Source: Candidatus Peribacteria bacterium (GTDB lineage Bacteria > Patescibacteriota > Gracilibacteria > Peribacterales > Peribacteraceae). Taken from it: DNA of 64,000 bases. Both the position numbers and the translations under genes were made by a program. Under the pieces are notes generated by a model, which worked only from the letters and a program-made list of their open reading frames with translations, did not search any database and was not told where the DNA came from. The first letter of the stretch is position 1. Each line of letters starts with the position of its first letter. Location: assembly GCA_023245865.1 (NCBI GenBank), contig JAHFJN010000001.1:911637-975636 (forward strand). The letters run 5' to 3'. Below are positions 40,453-49,800 of this stretch, one piece after another.

Positions 40453-43400
40453 CGCATGCGTCGTCGAACCCAACTGTAGCCTGCACTCGCACCTGCGACC
40501 ATGATGGCGAGACTGGCCGGGCCTGTCTGACCGATGGGAGCGTGGGAGGGGGACGCATAGATGGTGGTTGGTGGCATGGATGAGAGAGTGGCGGTGAGGG
40601 GGATACTGAGAGATTCAGAAGGTCTGGGGGCTACGCCGTGTGCAGAAGGCGATGCGAAGGGCAGTTCGATCACGCCGACCGGCAGCACTTCCGTTGCCGC
40701 GAGTGAGGGTTCTCTCTGGCAGCGTTCCGAACATCCGTCTCTGCTTTGCACGTTTCCATCATCGCACTGTTCGGAGGGTGGATCGACCACGTTGTCGCCG
40801 CAATGACTGCGTTGACAGTTCGGCCTGCATAGAGCTCCCGGAAGATTGCTATTTTTCGCACCTGCGTCGCACTGTTCGCCATTCTGCAGTTTGCCATCGC
40901 CGCAGAAGTTCTCAATGGTGAGGGATAGGTTCTGCAATTTCTGCGGGAGCTTCGCAATCATGAGGGGAGAACCGATAGTTTTTTCCGTTTTCCGGAGAGC
41001 GGCCGCAACCGCTGCCGGCGCGTAGCAACGAACGCATGGGGCAGGGGAGACGTTTAAGCAGGACATTCCGCGCAGGGAACACGCGTACGAACCTCCACGA
41101 TTGCACTCGTTACCATCACATGCACCATGTGCGACGTACCCGGGGGGGATGGTACTGAAAAGCGCAGGGTCTTGCGTAGAGAGTAGGGCGAGATCCTTTG
41201 CTGAAAGGCTGTCTCCGCGGGGGTTTGGGATGTAGAGCTTGTCGATGGTAGGAATATCGTTCGGATCTTGTGATAGATCAAAGATGCTCATGGCTGAGCT
41301 CTGGAGGGCGAGAGAGAAGTAAGAAAAAGAAGAAGAAGAGGAATAAGAAGAAACAGAAGAATAAGAAGAGGAAGGAAGCGAGGAGGCAATGGAAGCGGCT
41401 GACGAGCTGCTACTACAGGTGCAGTCGGCACTTAAACACTTGGCGATTTTCAGATCTCCGTTCGCTTCATCGAAATAACTGATGACCGGCTGTCGGTCAC
41501 CGGGGACCGTGAGAGCGGTAAAACCGCCGCTGAAGCCAGCTGTTTCAATGGCCATCGAGACGTTGCCGCTCGAACAATTGGCATTGCCGCAGAGCAGTAA
41601 TTTTTGCTCTGTTGTGGAGTAGCTGAGGATCGGCAGACCGCTGCTCGTCATATTGATCGCAATGGAATCGTGAGGAAAGGAACCACTATCAAGTGAGAGC
41701 GGACCGGAAAAGGAAGCGCACGTGGGATCAGAGCAATGAATAACCAGCACATGTGTCTTGGGGCCGTTCACGCGGAGGTATGCGATGATGGGATTACTGT
41801 CGCTCCCGATCGCAATCGCAGTGGCGGGTAACGCCCCTGCGGCAGGGTCGAGGGTCGTCGACACGTTCCCTGCCGTGCAGCCGGCATCGCCGCAGTGGAG
41901 CACTTTCAGATGCGTCCCGGTTTTATCTTGATAACTGATCACCGGTTTGCCGTCAGTGCCGATCGCCATTGAAACGCCATCTCCCACCGTTCCTGTGCTG
42001 TCGAGCTGCACTACGGTATTGCCTTGACTGCAATCCACGGAGCCGCAGCGTACGAACTTCAGATCACCGTTCGGCAGGTCGTCATAGTATGCAATCACCG
42101 GCTTGCCGTCGGTACCGATGGCGAGAGCGTTGGACTTACCGACATCGCCGAGGCTGTCCACGGTCACCTTCGTATTATTGCCCGAGCAGGTCGGTGTGCC
42201 GCATTTGAGCACTTTTAAATCTTTCGAGGGGGCATCGTAGTAACTGAGAACGGGGAGGCCGTCGGCGGGGTATTGGATAGATGTATGCTGTGCGTTCACG
42301 GTCCCGACGCCATCACCCGTGACCATGGCGCCGCCGACGATGCAGCCAGGGCTGCCGCACGCAAGAATTTTGAGTGCCTGATTCGTGACGTCGAAGTAGC
42401 TGACGACGGGGCGGAAATTCGTGTCGGTTGTCATGGAGGGCGCCCAGCCCGTCGTGCCTGCGGTATCGACGCTTGCTGTAAGCAAACACGCGCTCACGGT
42501 GGTGGAGGGTGCCGAGGCGATCGAAACAGCAGAGCCGACGGACGCTGCAGAGGAGGAAACGCCGGACGCGGCGGAGGAATTGGCGGATGAACCTTGTCGA
42601 GAAACCGGACAGGCGTTGGAACAGGTTTCATCGGAACATTTCAGGATTTTTAATCCTCCGCCCCCCGTCGTGATGGTGTCAACGTACTGCACGATCGGCA
42701 TGCCGTCACCGGCGATCATAATCTTGCTCCACATTCCCGCATTTCCGGCCGTATCCACCACGCGTGACACATTTCCGGTGGTGCAGGAGACATCGCCGCA
42801 GTGGGTAAGCCCGAGATCGCCCGAGTCGTAGGCCGTTCCTCCGGGGCCCGTATACTGGATATCGTAACTGAGCACCGGAAGCCCGTCGGATCCTATCGCA
42901 ATGGAGGGAGGAGTGAATCCCGCAGCGGGCGCGGGTAATGCGGTCCGCGCAATAGACACCGTACTTGCATTGCATGCACTGTCGGCGCATTTGAGGACGC
43001 TGACATTCAAGCCTCCCGTCTGTCCGAGAAGTGCAAAAATCGGCTTCCCGTCGGAACCGATCGCGAGAGAAGTCGGCCCTTCTCCGCTCTGCTGAATATT
43101 TTTCGTCGTATTGCCCGACGTACATGCAGCATTTCCGCAGTGAATGACGTGCAACATCATATTGCCGTTGTTGTCGGAGGGCGTGCTGTAGGAAATGAGC
43201 GGCAGATTGTCGGATCCGATCGCAAGCAGATAATGATACATAACGTTGTTTGCAAACAGGAGCGTGTCCGTGTTGCCCGCGGAACAAGTGCTGTCTCCGC
43301 ACTTCATGACATGTAACCCGAATTGCGCCGAACCGATCGTTCCTCCGATGTATAAAATCACGGGCTTCCCATCACTCCCGAGCACCATGCTCGCTTTCTG

Positions 43401-46400
43401 ATTGGCGGTGTCGTACGTCGAAGCCCCCAGCGCTTTATAGACATTGTTTGCGGAGCAGGTCGCATTGCCGCACTTCACGACCACCAGATCTTCCGTCAAT
43501 TGCTGAGCGTTGTAATTCGTCCTTTCGCCGACGAGCAGAATCGGGAGTCCGTCACTGCCGAATGTCATGGCGAGTGGCGCTCCTCCTTTCATGGGACTCG
43601 GCAGAGAAACCGTTGATGTGGTGCGATTTTGACAGGCACTATCACTGCATTTACTTACATTCACATTCATGAGAAAACCATTGGTGCTGCCAGGTGACAG
43701 CATGACGGGGAGACCGTCGGGCGCCACGCCAAAAACCTCAAATACCGAAACTCCGTTCGGGATAGTTGTTTTTACATTGCTGCAAGACTCGCTCGATGCC
43801 GCACTACTCACGCTCGACGCACTCGAAATACTGCTCGCGGAGGATGCTGCACAGACACAGGTCGCGGTCGAGCAAAGAACGTTCTTCACCGCATTTGTGA
43901 CGGGGTCCCAGGAGAGCATCAGCGGCATCGATTGCGGGTTTGCGGCGATGACACTCTCCATCGCAGGGGTGGCGACACTCGTGATGATATTGCCCGCATT
44001 GCAGAAGCTGTTGCCGCACTTGATGATCGTGGCAGTCGGCGTGACGCCGGCTCTCACGGTAAAGCCGATGACCGGTGAGCCGTCGACAGGAAAGATCATC
44101 GATAGATCATCGAAGGTTTCCGTTCCGGTGGCCGTCTGCAGAATGGTGGAAATGTTATTGGACGAACAGATGGCGTCGCCGCATCGAATCAGGATCAACT
44201 GTGCATGATTGCTCGCATCGGTGTTCACGTAGAGAATGCGAGGTTTTCCATCCGGACCAAGGGCCATCGGCAGGCGCGTGTTTGCGGTATTGATGATGGC
44301 GAGGACGGTGGATGTGTTGCCCGTAGTGCACGTTTGGTTGCCGCAATTCAGCAGGGTGAGGGTCTGATTATTTGCTTTGTGGTAGACGATGAGCGGTGTG
44401 GCACCGGAGCGCAGCAACAAGGAAGACGGGTACACGGTCGAGGCATCGAGCACGGTCGTCGCGTTGCCCGACGTACAGTCCACACTGCCGCAGGTGAGTA
44501 TCTTGAGTCCGTCGGTTGCGGAGCGGTACACAAGGACCGGCTGATTGGATCCGTTGAAGCCGATCGAGACCGGTCCGTAGTTTCCGGCACTCGTGTCGAC
44601 GGTCGTCACGGTTTTTGTGGTGCAGAGCGGGTGCGTGCAGCGCGCAAAACGCAGGGATGTTGTCGTGCTGTCGACGTACGCGAGGACCGGCAGCCCGTCC
44701 GGTGCGCCGACCATGGAGAGCCCGTAGAATCTGCCTCCCGTGTCGACGGTCGTTGTCGAAAGAACACTGCTGCAGGAGAGATTGCCGCACTTCGCTACCT
44801 GCACGGTGGCGTTTGTTTGCGCATCGGTGAATGCGACCATGGGGACGCCATCGGAGCCCATGAGTACTTGGGGACTTTTTGCATTCGTCGCGACTGTCGC
44901 CTGCTGCAAGCAGGCGACGTTTCCGTTGGAAGAGGCGGACGCTGCGCTGGCACTGCTAAAACTCGATATGCTTGCGATGCTGGAAACAGAAGAAATCGCA
45001 CTGCTGCTCGCAACACTCGAGGAAAGCACCGAACTGCTGCTGACAGATGACGCTTGCGAGGAGGCAGAGCTGCTCGCGACACTCGAGGGAGGTGACGAAC
45101 TACTGCTCGATGAACCGCCACACGCATACACCAGATTGATAGGACTTGCGGTATTGTTCGCAGGGTTGGGATCAGTGGCTTGCGCACTCACGACAGGCTG
45201 CAACAATTTTGATTGATTACATGCCATCGTTCCGACCCCGAGCACGATCTGAAAACTTGTGCTCTGACCCTGCGCCACCGCTCGTCTGCAGTACAGCTCG
45301 CCGGCCGCGTTTACGGAGCACGCTGGATCCGACTGCGCCGCATTGTAGGAAAATGACGGGCTTGCGTTTGTCAGGTACATGAACGCTTGACCGATGGAGA
45401 CATCGTCCGGACCGGCATTTACGATGGTGATGGTGTACGTTGCCGTTCCACCGGGGCTGATCGTTGTCGGTCCGGTCATCGAAATCGACATATCTGCAGT
45501 CTTGGTTTGACAGGCACAGGAGAGTGACGACGTACATTTTGCAACCTTGAGATTGGAACCGGTCATGTCGACGTAGGCCATGAAGGGCATTGCATCGGTC
45601 GGTGCAAGCATGGCGACGGCATAGCCCATGTCATTGGGTGCATCGACGGTGTCGATGACATTGCCCGTGCTGCACGCCGCATTGCCGCAACGAACGATCT
45701 TCAGATCCTTCGGAGTTCCGGAATCGTAGTAACTGATAACAGGCAAACTGTTGATGATTTTTATGGAAGTGGAAGCCCAATAATCCGCATAGGTGGTGAC
45801 GAGAGACAGAGTGTTTCCGGCACTGCAGGCGGCATTGCCGCACTTGGCCACCTTGAGCCCGCTTGCAGCTTGGCTGTAGTAACTGACGACCGGAAAACCG
45901 TCATTGCCAATCGTGATGCCGGGGAGACCGTTCGTTGTGCTCGAGCCGATATTCTCCAGGGCGGTCGTGACGTTTCCGCTCGTACAGAGATTGTTGCCGC
46001 ACTTTGTTACAGCGACACTGGTGCCAGTGTAGTGAGCGACGACCGGCAGGCCGTCATTTCCCTTGATGATGGTGCCAGAGACCGGAAACCCCGTGGGGAG
46101 GACAGATGTGACATTGCCCGCGCTGCAGGCGGCATTGCCGCATTTTACGACTTTGGGGATGACGATGGCAGGGGTCGCGACATCGGCAAACTGAAAAAAT
46201 ATCACGGGCAATCCGTCACTGCCGATCAAGAGTCTGGACCCCGTACTTTTATTGGTCGCAATTTCCGTTGTTGTATTTCCCGCTGAGCAGGACGCATTGC
46301 CGCACTTCACCACTTTGATGACATTGTCATCACCGTTCGTTTGCTGATCAAATGAAAGCACAGGCAACCCATCCGACCCGATGCCGACGGAAGGATCGCG

Positions 46401-46760
46401 AACCCAGTTGTAGGTACTGTAAAAAGGAATCGTCGCAACGGTCGAGACCGTGCTCGTCGAACAATTCGCATCGGAACATTTGGCGACTTTGATGTCGTTG
46501 CCGTTCGCCAGGAGCTGCGTATCGTCATAGGCAATCACCGGTAACCCATCGTTGCCAATGGCTACGGAAGGCGACACGCCGTACGAATTTCCGCTGTACC
46601 CCGCTCGTGCAACGGTACTGCAGACCGCCGTCGGACCACCCACCAATTGCCCGCGCAATGAATCACCGCGCAACGTATGACTGCCAACATACATGCCGCC
46701 GCCAATAATAATTGCGAGCAGGAGGCCGAGTGCTATGTTGCGGGTATATAACGCGGGCAT
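40449..46760 (-). CDS. Giant surface protein with four seven-repeat propeller blocks (array member 2)
   Basis: 2103 residues. Signal anchor 8-28 then SLRGQ. Repeats of about 50 residues (consensus IGSDGLPVISYYD...LKVAKCGNAAC) come in four blocks of exactly seven: about 46-415, 612-970, 990-1385 and 1422-1782. Each block starts with a Cys and its last repeat ends with an extra C-x-C or similar. A DUF11-like Ig domain (about 420-545: MTGPTTISPGGTATYTITIV) lies after block 1. Ser-rich linkers separate blocks. C-terminal: module C (CNRGGSYACSLRGMSC), DUF4215-like Cys repeats (CGDGKLQNGEQCD, DQCDDGN-type) and the signal HAPIGQTGPASLAIMV + RRRMR. Predicted seven-bladed beta-propellers for binding; ligand unknown. 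Confidence 0.88.
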   Translation of the reverse strand: MPALYTRNIALGLLLAIIIGGGMYVGSHTLRGDSLRGQLVGGPTAVCSTVARAGYSGNSYGVSPSVAIGNDGLPVIAYDDTQLLANGNDIKVAKCSDANCSTSTVSTVATIPFYSTYNWVRDPSVGIGSDGLPVLSFDQQTNGDDNVIKVVKCGNASCSAGNTTTEIATNKSTGSRLLIGSDGLPVIFFQFADVATPAIVIPKVVKCGNAACSAGNVTSVLPTGFPVSGTIIKGNDGLPVVAHYTGTSVAVTKCGNNLCTSGNVTTALENIGSSTTNGLPGITIGNDGFPVVSYYSQAASGLKVAKCGNAACSAGNTLSLVTTYADYWASTSIKIINSLPVISYYDSGTPKDLKIVRCGNAACSTGNVIDTVDAPNDMGYAVAMLAPTDAMPFMAYVDMTGSNLKVAKCTSSLSCACQTKTADMSISMTGPTTISPGGTATYTITIVNAGPDDVSIGQAFMYLTNASPSFSYNAAQSDPACSVNAAGELYCRRAVAQGQSTSFQIVLGVGTMACNQSKLLQPVVSAQATDPNPANNTASPINLVYACGGSSSSSSSPPSSVASSSASSQASSVSSSSVLSSSVASSSAISSVSSIASISSFSSASAASASSNGNVACLQQATVATNAKSPQVLMGSDGVPMVAFTDAQTNATVQVAKCGNLSCSSVLSTTTVDTGGRFYGLSMVGAPDGLPVLAYVDSTTTSLRFARCTHPLCTTKTVTTVDTSAGNYGPVSIGFNGSNQPVLVYRSATDGLKILTCGSVDCTSGNATTVLDASTVYPSSLLLRSGATPLIVYHKANNQTLTLLNCGNQTCTTGNTSTVLAIINTANTRLPMALGPDGKPRILYVNTDASNHAQLILIRCGDAICSSNNISTILQTATGTETFDDLSMIFPVDGSPVIGFTVRAGVTPTATIIKCGNSFCNAGNIITSVATPAMESVIAANPQSMPLMLSWDPVTNAVKNVLCSTATCVCAASSASSISSASSVSSAASSESCSNVKTTIPNGVSVFEVFGVAPDGLPVMLSPGSTNGFLMNVNVSKCSDSACQNRTTSTVSLPSPMKGGAPLAMTFGSDGLPILLVGERTNYNAQQLTEDLVVVKCGNATCSANNVYKALGASTYDTANQKASMVLGSDGKPVILYIGGTIGSAQFGLHVMKCGDSTCSAGNTDTLLFANNVMYHYLLAIGSDNLPLISYSTPSDNNGNMMLHVIHCGNAACTSGNTTKNIQQSGEGPTSLAIGSDGKPIFALLGQTGGLNVSVLKCADSACNASTVSIARTALPAPAAGFTPPSIAIGSDGLPVLSYDIQYTGPGGTAYDSGDLGLTHCGDVSCTTGNVSRVVDTAGNAGMWSKIMIAGDGMPIVQYVDTITTGGGGLKILKCSDETCSNACPVSRQGSSANSSAASGVSSSAASVGSAVSIASAPSTTVSACLLTASVDTAGTTGWAPSMTTDTNFRPVVSYFDVTNQALKILACGSPGCIVGGAMVTGDGVGTVNAQHTSIQYPADGLPVLSYYDAPSKDLKVLKCGTPTCSGNNTKVTVDSLGDVGKSNALAIGTDGKPVIAYYDDLPNGDLKFVRCGSVDCSQGNTVVQLDSTGTVGDGVSMAIGTDGKPVISYQDKTGTHLKVLHCGDAGCTAGNVSTTLDPAAGALPATAIAIGSDSNPIIAYLRVNGPKTHVLVIHCSDPTCASFSGPLSLDSGSFPHDSIAINMTSSGLPILSYSTTEQKLLLCGNANCSSGNVSMAIETAGFSGGFTALTVPGDRQPVISYFDEANGDLKIAKCLSADCTCSSSSSAASIASSLPSSSYSSVSSYSSSSSFSYFSLALQSSAMSIFDLSQDPNDIPTIDKLYIPNPRGDSLSAKDLALLSTQDPALFSTIPPGYVAHGACDGNECNRGGSYACSLRGMSCLNVSPAPCVRCYAPAAVAAALRKTEKTIGSPLMIAKLPQKLQNLSLTIENFCGDGKLQNGEQCDAGAKNSNLPGALCRPNCQRSHCGDNVVDPPSEQCDDGNVQSRDGCSERCQREPSLAATEVLPVGVIELPFASPSAHGVAPRPSESLSIPLTATLSSMPPTTIYASPSHAPIGQTGPASLAIMVAGASAGYSWVRRRMR
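41414..42492 (-). repeat. Propeller block 4 of array member 2 (seven repeats)
   Basis: Seven protein repeats, each ending C-x4-C (CGSPGC, CGTPTC, CGSVDC, CGDAGC, CSDPTC, CGNANC, then CLSADCTC). Begins with ACLLTASVD. Confidence 0.8.
42610..43786 (-). repeat. Propeller block 3 of array member 2 (seven repeats)
   Basis: Seven repeats ending CSDSAC, CGNATC, CGDSTC, CGNAAC, CADSAC, CGDVSC and CSDETCSNAC. Begins SCSNVKTTIP. Confidence 0.8.
43852..44921 (-). repeat. Propeller block 2 of array member 2 (seven repeats)
   Basis: Seven repeats ending CGNLSC, CTHPLC, CGSVDC, CGNQTC, CGDAIC, CGNSFC and CSTATCVC. Begins ACLQQATVAT. Confidence 0.8.
45097..45500. repeat. 404-bp near-identical DUF11 segment (copy 1)
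   Basis: Encodes the DUF11-like domain of member 2. It matches 52413-52816 in member 3 with few mismatches and no indel (constant offset of 7316 bp). Confidence 0.8.
45514..46622 (-). repeat. Propeller block 1 of array member 2 (seven repeats)
   Basis: Seven repeats ending CSDANC, CGNASC, CGNAAC, CGNNLC, CGNAAC, CGNAAC and CTSSLSCAC. Begins VCSTVARAG. Confidence 0.8.
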
Positions 46761-46771
46761 TATCCGCCAAC

Positions 46772-46777
46772 AGTATC
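46772..46777 (-). promoter_or_regulatory. -10-like element for array member 2
   Basis: GATACT on the minus strand, 11 nt before the ATG at 46760. The same GTGATAC sequence precedes members 3 and 4. Confidence 0.35.
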
Positions 46778-46825
46778 ACGACTCATGTGTGAACAAATCA
46801 CAGCTTGTAGCAACAGCAAGGGATA

Positions 46826-49800
46826 TCAGTGATTTTCCACAATGGAACTTTTTTTCCTTCGCATCCATGCAAGCCCCGCGCTCGCTCCCGCGATCATGAT
46901 GACGAGTGTTTCGGGGCCGGTGCTTCCGACGGGGGCATGTGGGGGCACCGGAAGGAGCTCCGCAGACAGAGGTTCATACGAGACGGGAGCCGGCGGTGGC
47001 GGGAAATCCAGAACGGACTCCGTGGGAGGGAGGGGGGCAACGCCGGGAGCGAACGGAAGCTCGATCGTAGTGGCATGCAGAACTTGCGACGGTGTAGCGG
47101 CTTCTTCGGCACAGAGCACACTGCAGCCATCACCATTCACAGTATTGCCGTCATCACACGCTTCAAGCGGGGGATCGACCACGCCGTCGCCGCAGCGAAA
47201 AATTCTGCAGTCCGGTCTGCAGAATGTATTGGGTGCGGCGCTATTTTTCTGTCCGTCATCACACTCTTCACCCGTCTGTCGGATACTATCGCCGCAGAAC
47301 CCAAGTGTGAGTGAGGGTGCTGCCTCCGTCATGCAGCGTCCCTGTACACAGGTCTTGCCGCTCCCACATGCCGCCCCTATGCCGCAGGAAACACACTGTC
47401 CCTGCAGACATAATCCTGATGCACATTCATGGTCACTTCTGCAAAGAACGCCTTGTTGGATTGTCCCCGTCGGAGCCACGAAGTCGGTGGGGCGTGAAGA
47501 GGCGGCAGCGTGAACGGTGGAGGAGAGAACGCAGCGCATGCATGGAAGAGCATTGATGTTTTCACAGGATTTACCCTGCAGACTGCAGCCATACGTGCCA
47601 CCGCGCTGACATTCGTTTTGATGGCAAGGGCCTGTCGCTACGATGGTTGCAGAGGATGTATGGTTCTCCAGCGGTGTCGGCTGCTCCAAGACCGGGCCGT
47701 TCGTTCCGGGTGTGACAGGGAAAGAGGTACCATTTGTGCCGGGAGTCGGCGGAAAGAAACCGCCGTTGGGGTTGGGCACGTAATACGGATTGATCGTCGG
47801 AGGAGGCGTGACATTATTGGCATCGAATGTCACCTGCGCGGTACCGCCGCAGCGAACGGGATCCGCTCTGCAGAGACCATTTTGGAACAAGCACGGACCG
47901 AGGAGAGCGCACTGGACTTGGTCGCATGCCGCGAACGCGCCGCACGACACACATTGTCCGCAGAGATACGGATCATTGGCGTAGTTTCCCGAGGGCGTTG
48001 TGGTGCTGGAGGCGTTGATGGAGGACGACCCCACGACGCTCTGCTGCGCAGAGCTTTGCGGGGCGGGGGAAGAATAAGAGGAGCCAGAGGAGAAAGAGGA
48101 ACTCGACCCTACGACGCTCTGCTGCGCAGAGCTTTGCTGGGCAGGGGAGGACGTCGATGAAGCTTGTGAAGCGAGAGACGAGGAGGAAGGAGGGGGTGGC
48201 GGGCAGAGACAATCTGCGCCCAAGCACTTCGCAATTTTCAGATCCTGCGCCGTGCCGTCGTAGTAGCTCATAACGGGGAATGTATCAGTGCCGATTGCGA
48301 GCGCGGTATTCAAGCCGATATTTCCTTGGCTCTCCACGGGCATTCGCACGTTGCCGTTCGTACACGATGCATTGCCGCAGAAGAGAATTTTGAGGGTGCC
48401 CTGGTAGTAGTTGAGGACCGGAAAGCCGCTATTGCCGATCGCAACCGAGACCGCGTTTCCCGCAGCACTGCCGGCATCGAGAGCGGAGAGTCCCGACACG
48501 GCACTGCATGCGGCGTTCGAACATTTGGCGAGGACAAGCGATGTGTTTGCCGGCTGCCCGCGCTGATACGCGATCACAGGGAAACCGTCGGAGCCGATCG
48601 CGATACTCGTCGTCGCGCCAACAAGACCCGATGCATCGATCGTCGTGATCGTATTATTCGCCGCACAGGAAGGAGTGCCACACTTCAGAACTTTCAGATA
48701 TGCATTGCCTTTGTCTTGGTAGCTGATGACCGGCAGGCCGTCATTGCCGAGTGCGATCGACACGCCGTCCCCCACGCTGCCGGCACTATCCACGCGTGTG
48801 ATCACATTGCCGGACGTACACGATGCATTGCCGCATTTTGCGACTTTGAGGTCGGCATTCGGGAGATCATCAAAGTATGCGATGACGGGGTTTCCATCAC
48901 CCCCGAGCACCATCGCGTTTGCAGCCCCCACATTGCCGGGACCGTCCACGGTCGTGAGAATATTGCCCGAGGTACAGGCGGCATTACCGCACTTGATGAA
49001 TTTCAAATCTTGATTCTGACTGTCGTAGTAGCTTGCAACCGGCGAACCGTCGGAGAGGAGACGGAGCGACGCTTGCATGACGCCGATCGTTCCCTCGGTA
49101 TCGGCGGTCGTGAATGTGTTATTCGTGAGGCAGGCCGGGTTGCCGCAACTGAGCACTTTCAAGAGTTTATTGGTCACGTCGAAGTACCCGACAGTGGGCC
49201 GACCGTTACTCTGGACTGCGATGGAAGGGGCATAGCCGCTGTTACCGCCGCTGTCGACCGCGGTATGCGCCAGACATGCTGTCGATGTCGTGGCACTCAC
49301 TTGCGTGAGGGGAGGAGCGGAGAAGGAGGCGGAGGACCCCACGCCGCTCGAGATCGAGCTCTGCGGGGCAGGGGAGGAGGAGGAAACCGCGGCGCAGGCG
49401 CACGTGAGGTTACTGCATTTGATGACAGGTCGATTCGGTATTTGTATGACAGGCGATCCGTCCGCTCCCAGTTGCGCGGGTGACGGCGTTTGGAAAGGCC
49501 AAGCAGCCCCATTGGTTTTGTATTGCGTGCTATTTTCTCTCGAGAGGACTACAGGAATTCCATAGCTGGGCGCTAGGGAAAGGGAAATAAGTTCGACACC
49601 TATTGGAGATGTAGTGACGAGTGATGTTTCGAAGCCCGAAGTACAGCCGGGATTGCCGCAGCTGAATTGTCGTATCTCCTCATCGGATGTCGTAGTCGAT
49701 CGCTGGCGATAAGCGATGACCGTCCGTCCGTCCGGCCATGAATCAGCCAACATACTCACGACATTCGCTTGATCAAAGGTTTGCATTTGAGCGTCGAAAA

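Noticed and set aside
44205-49483. Plus-strand ORFs of 281 and 385 aa opposite array members 2 and 3
   Set aside because: They follow the propeller repeat period in antisense; the minus-strand frame explains the periodicity fully.
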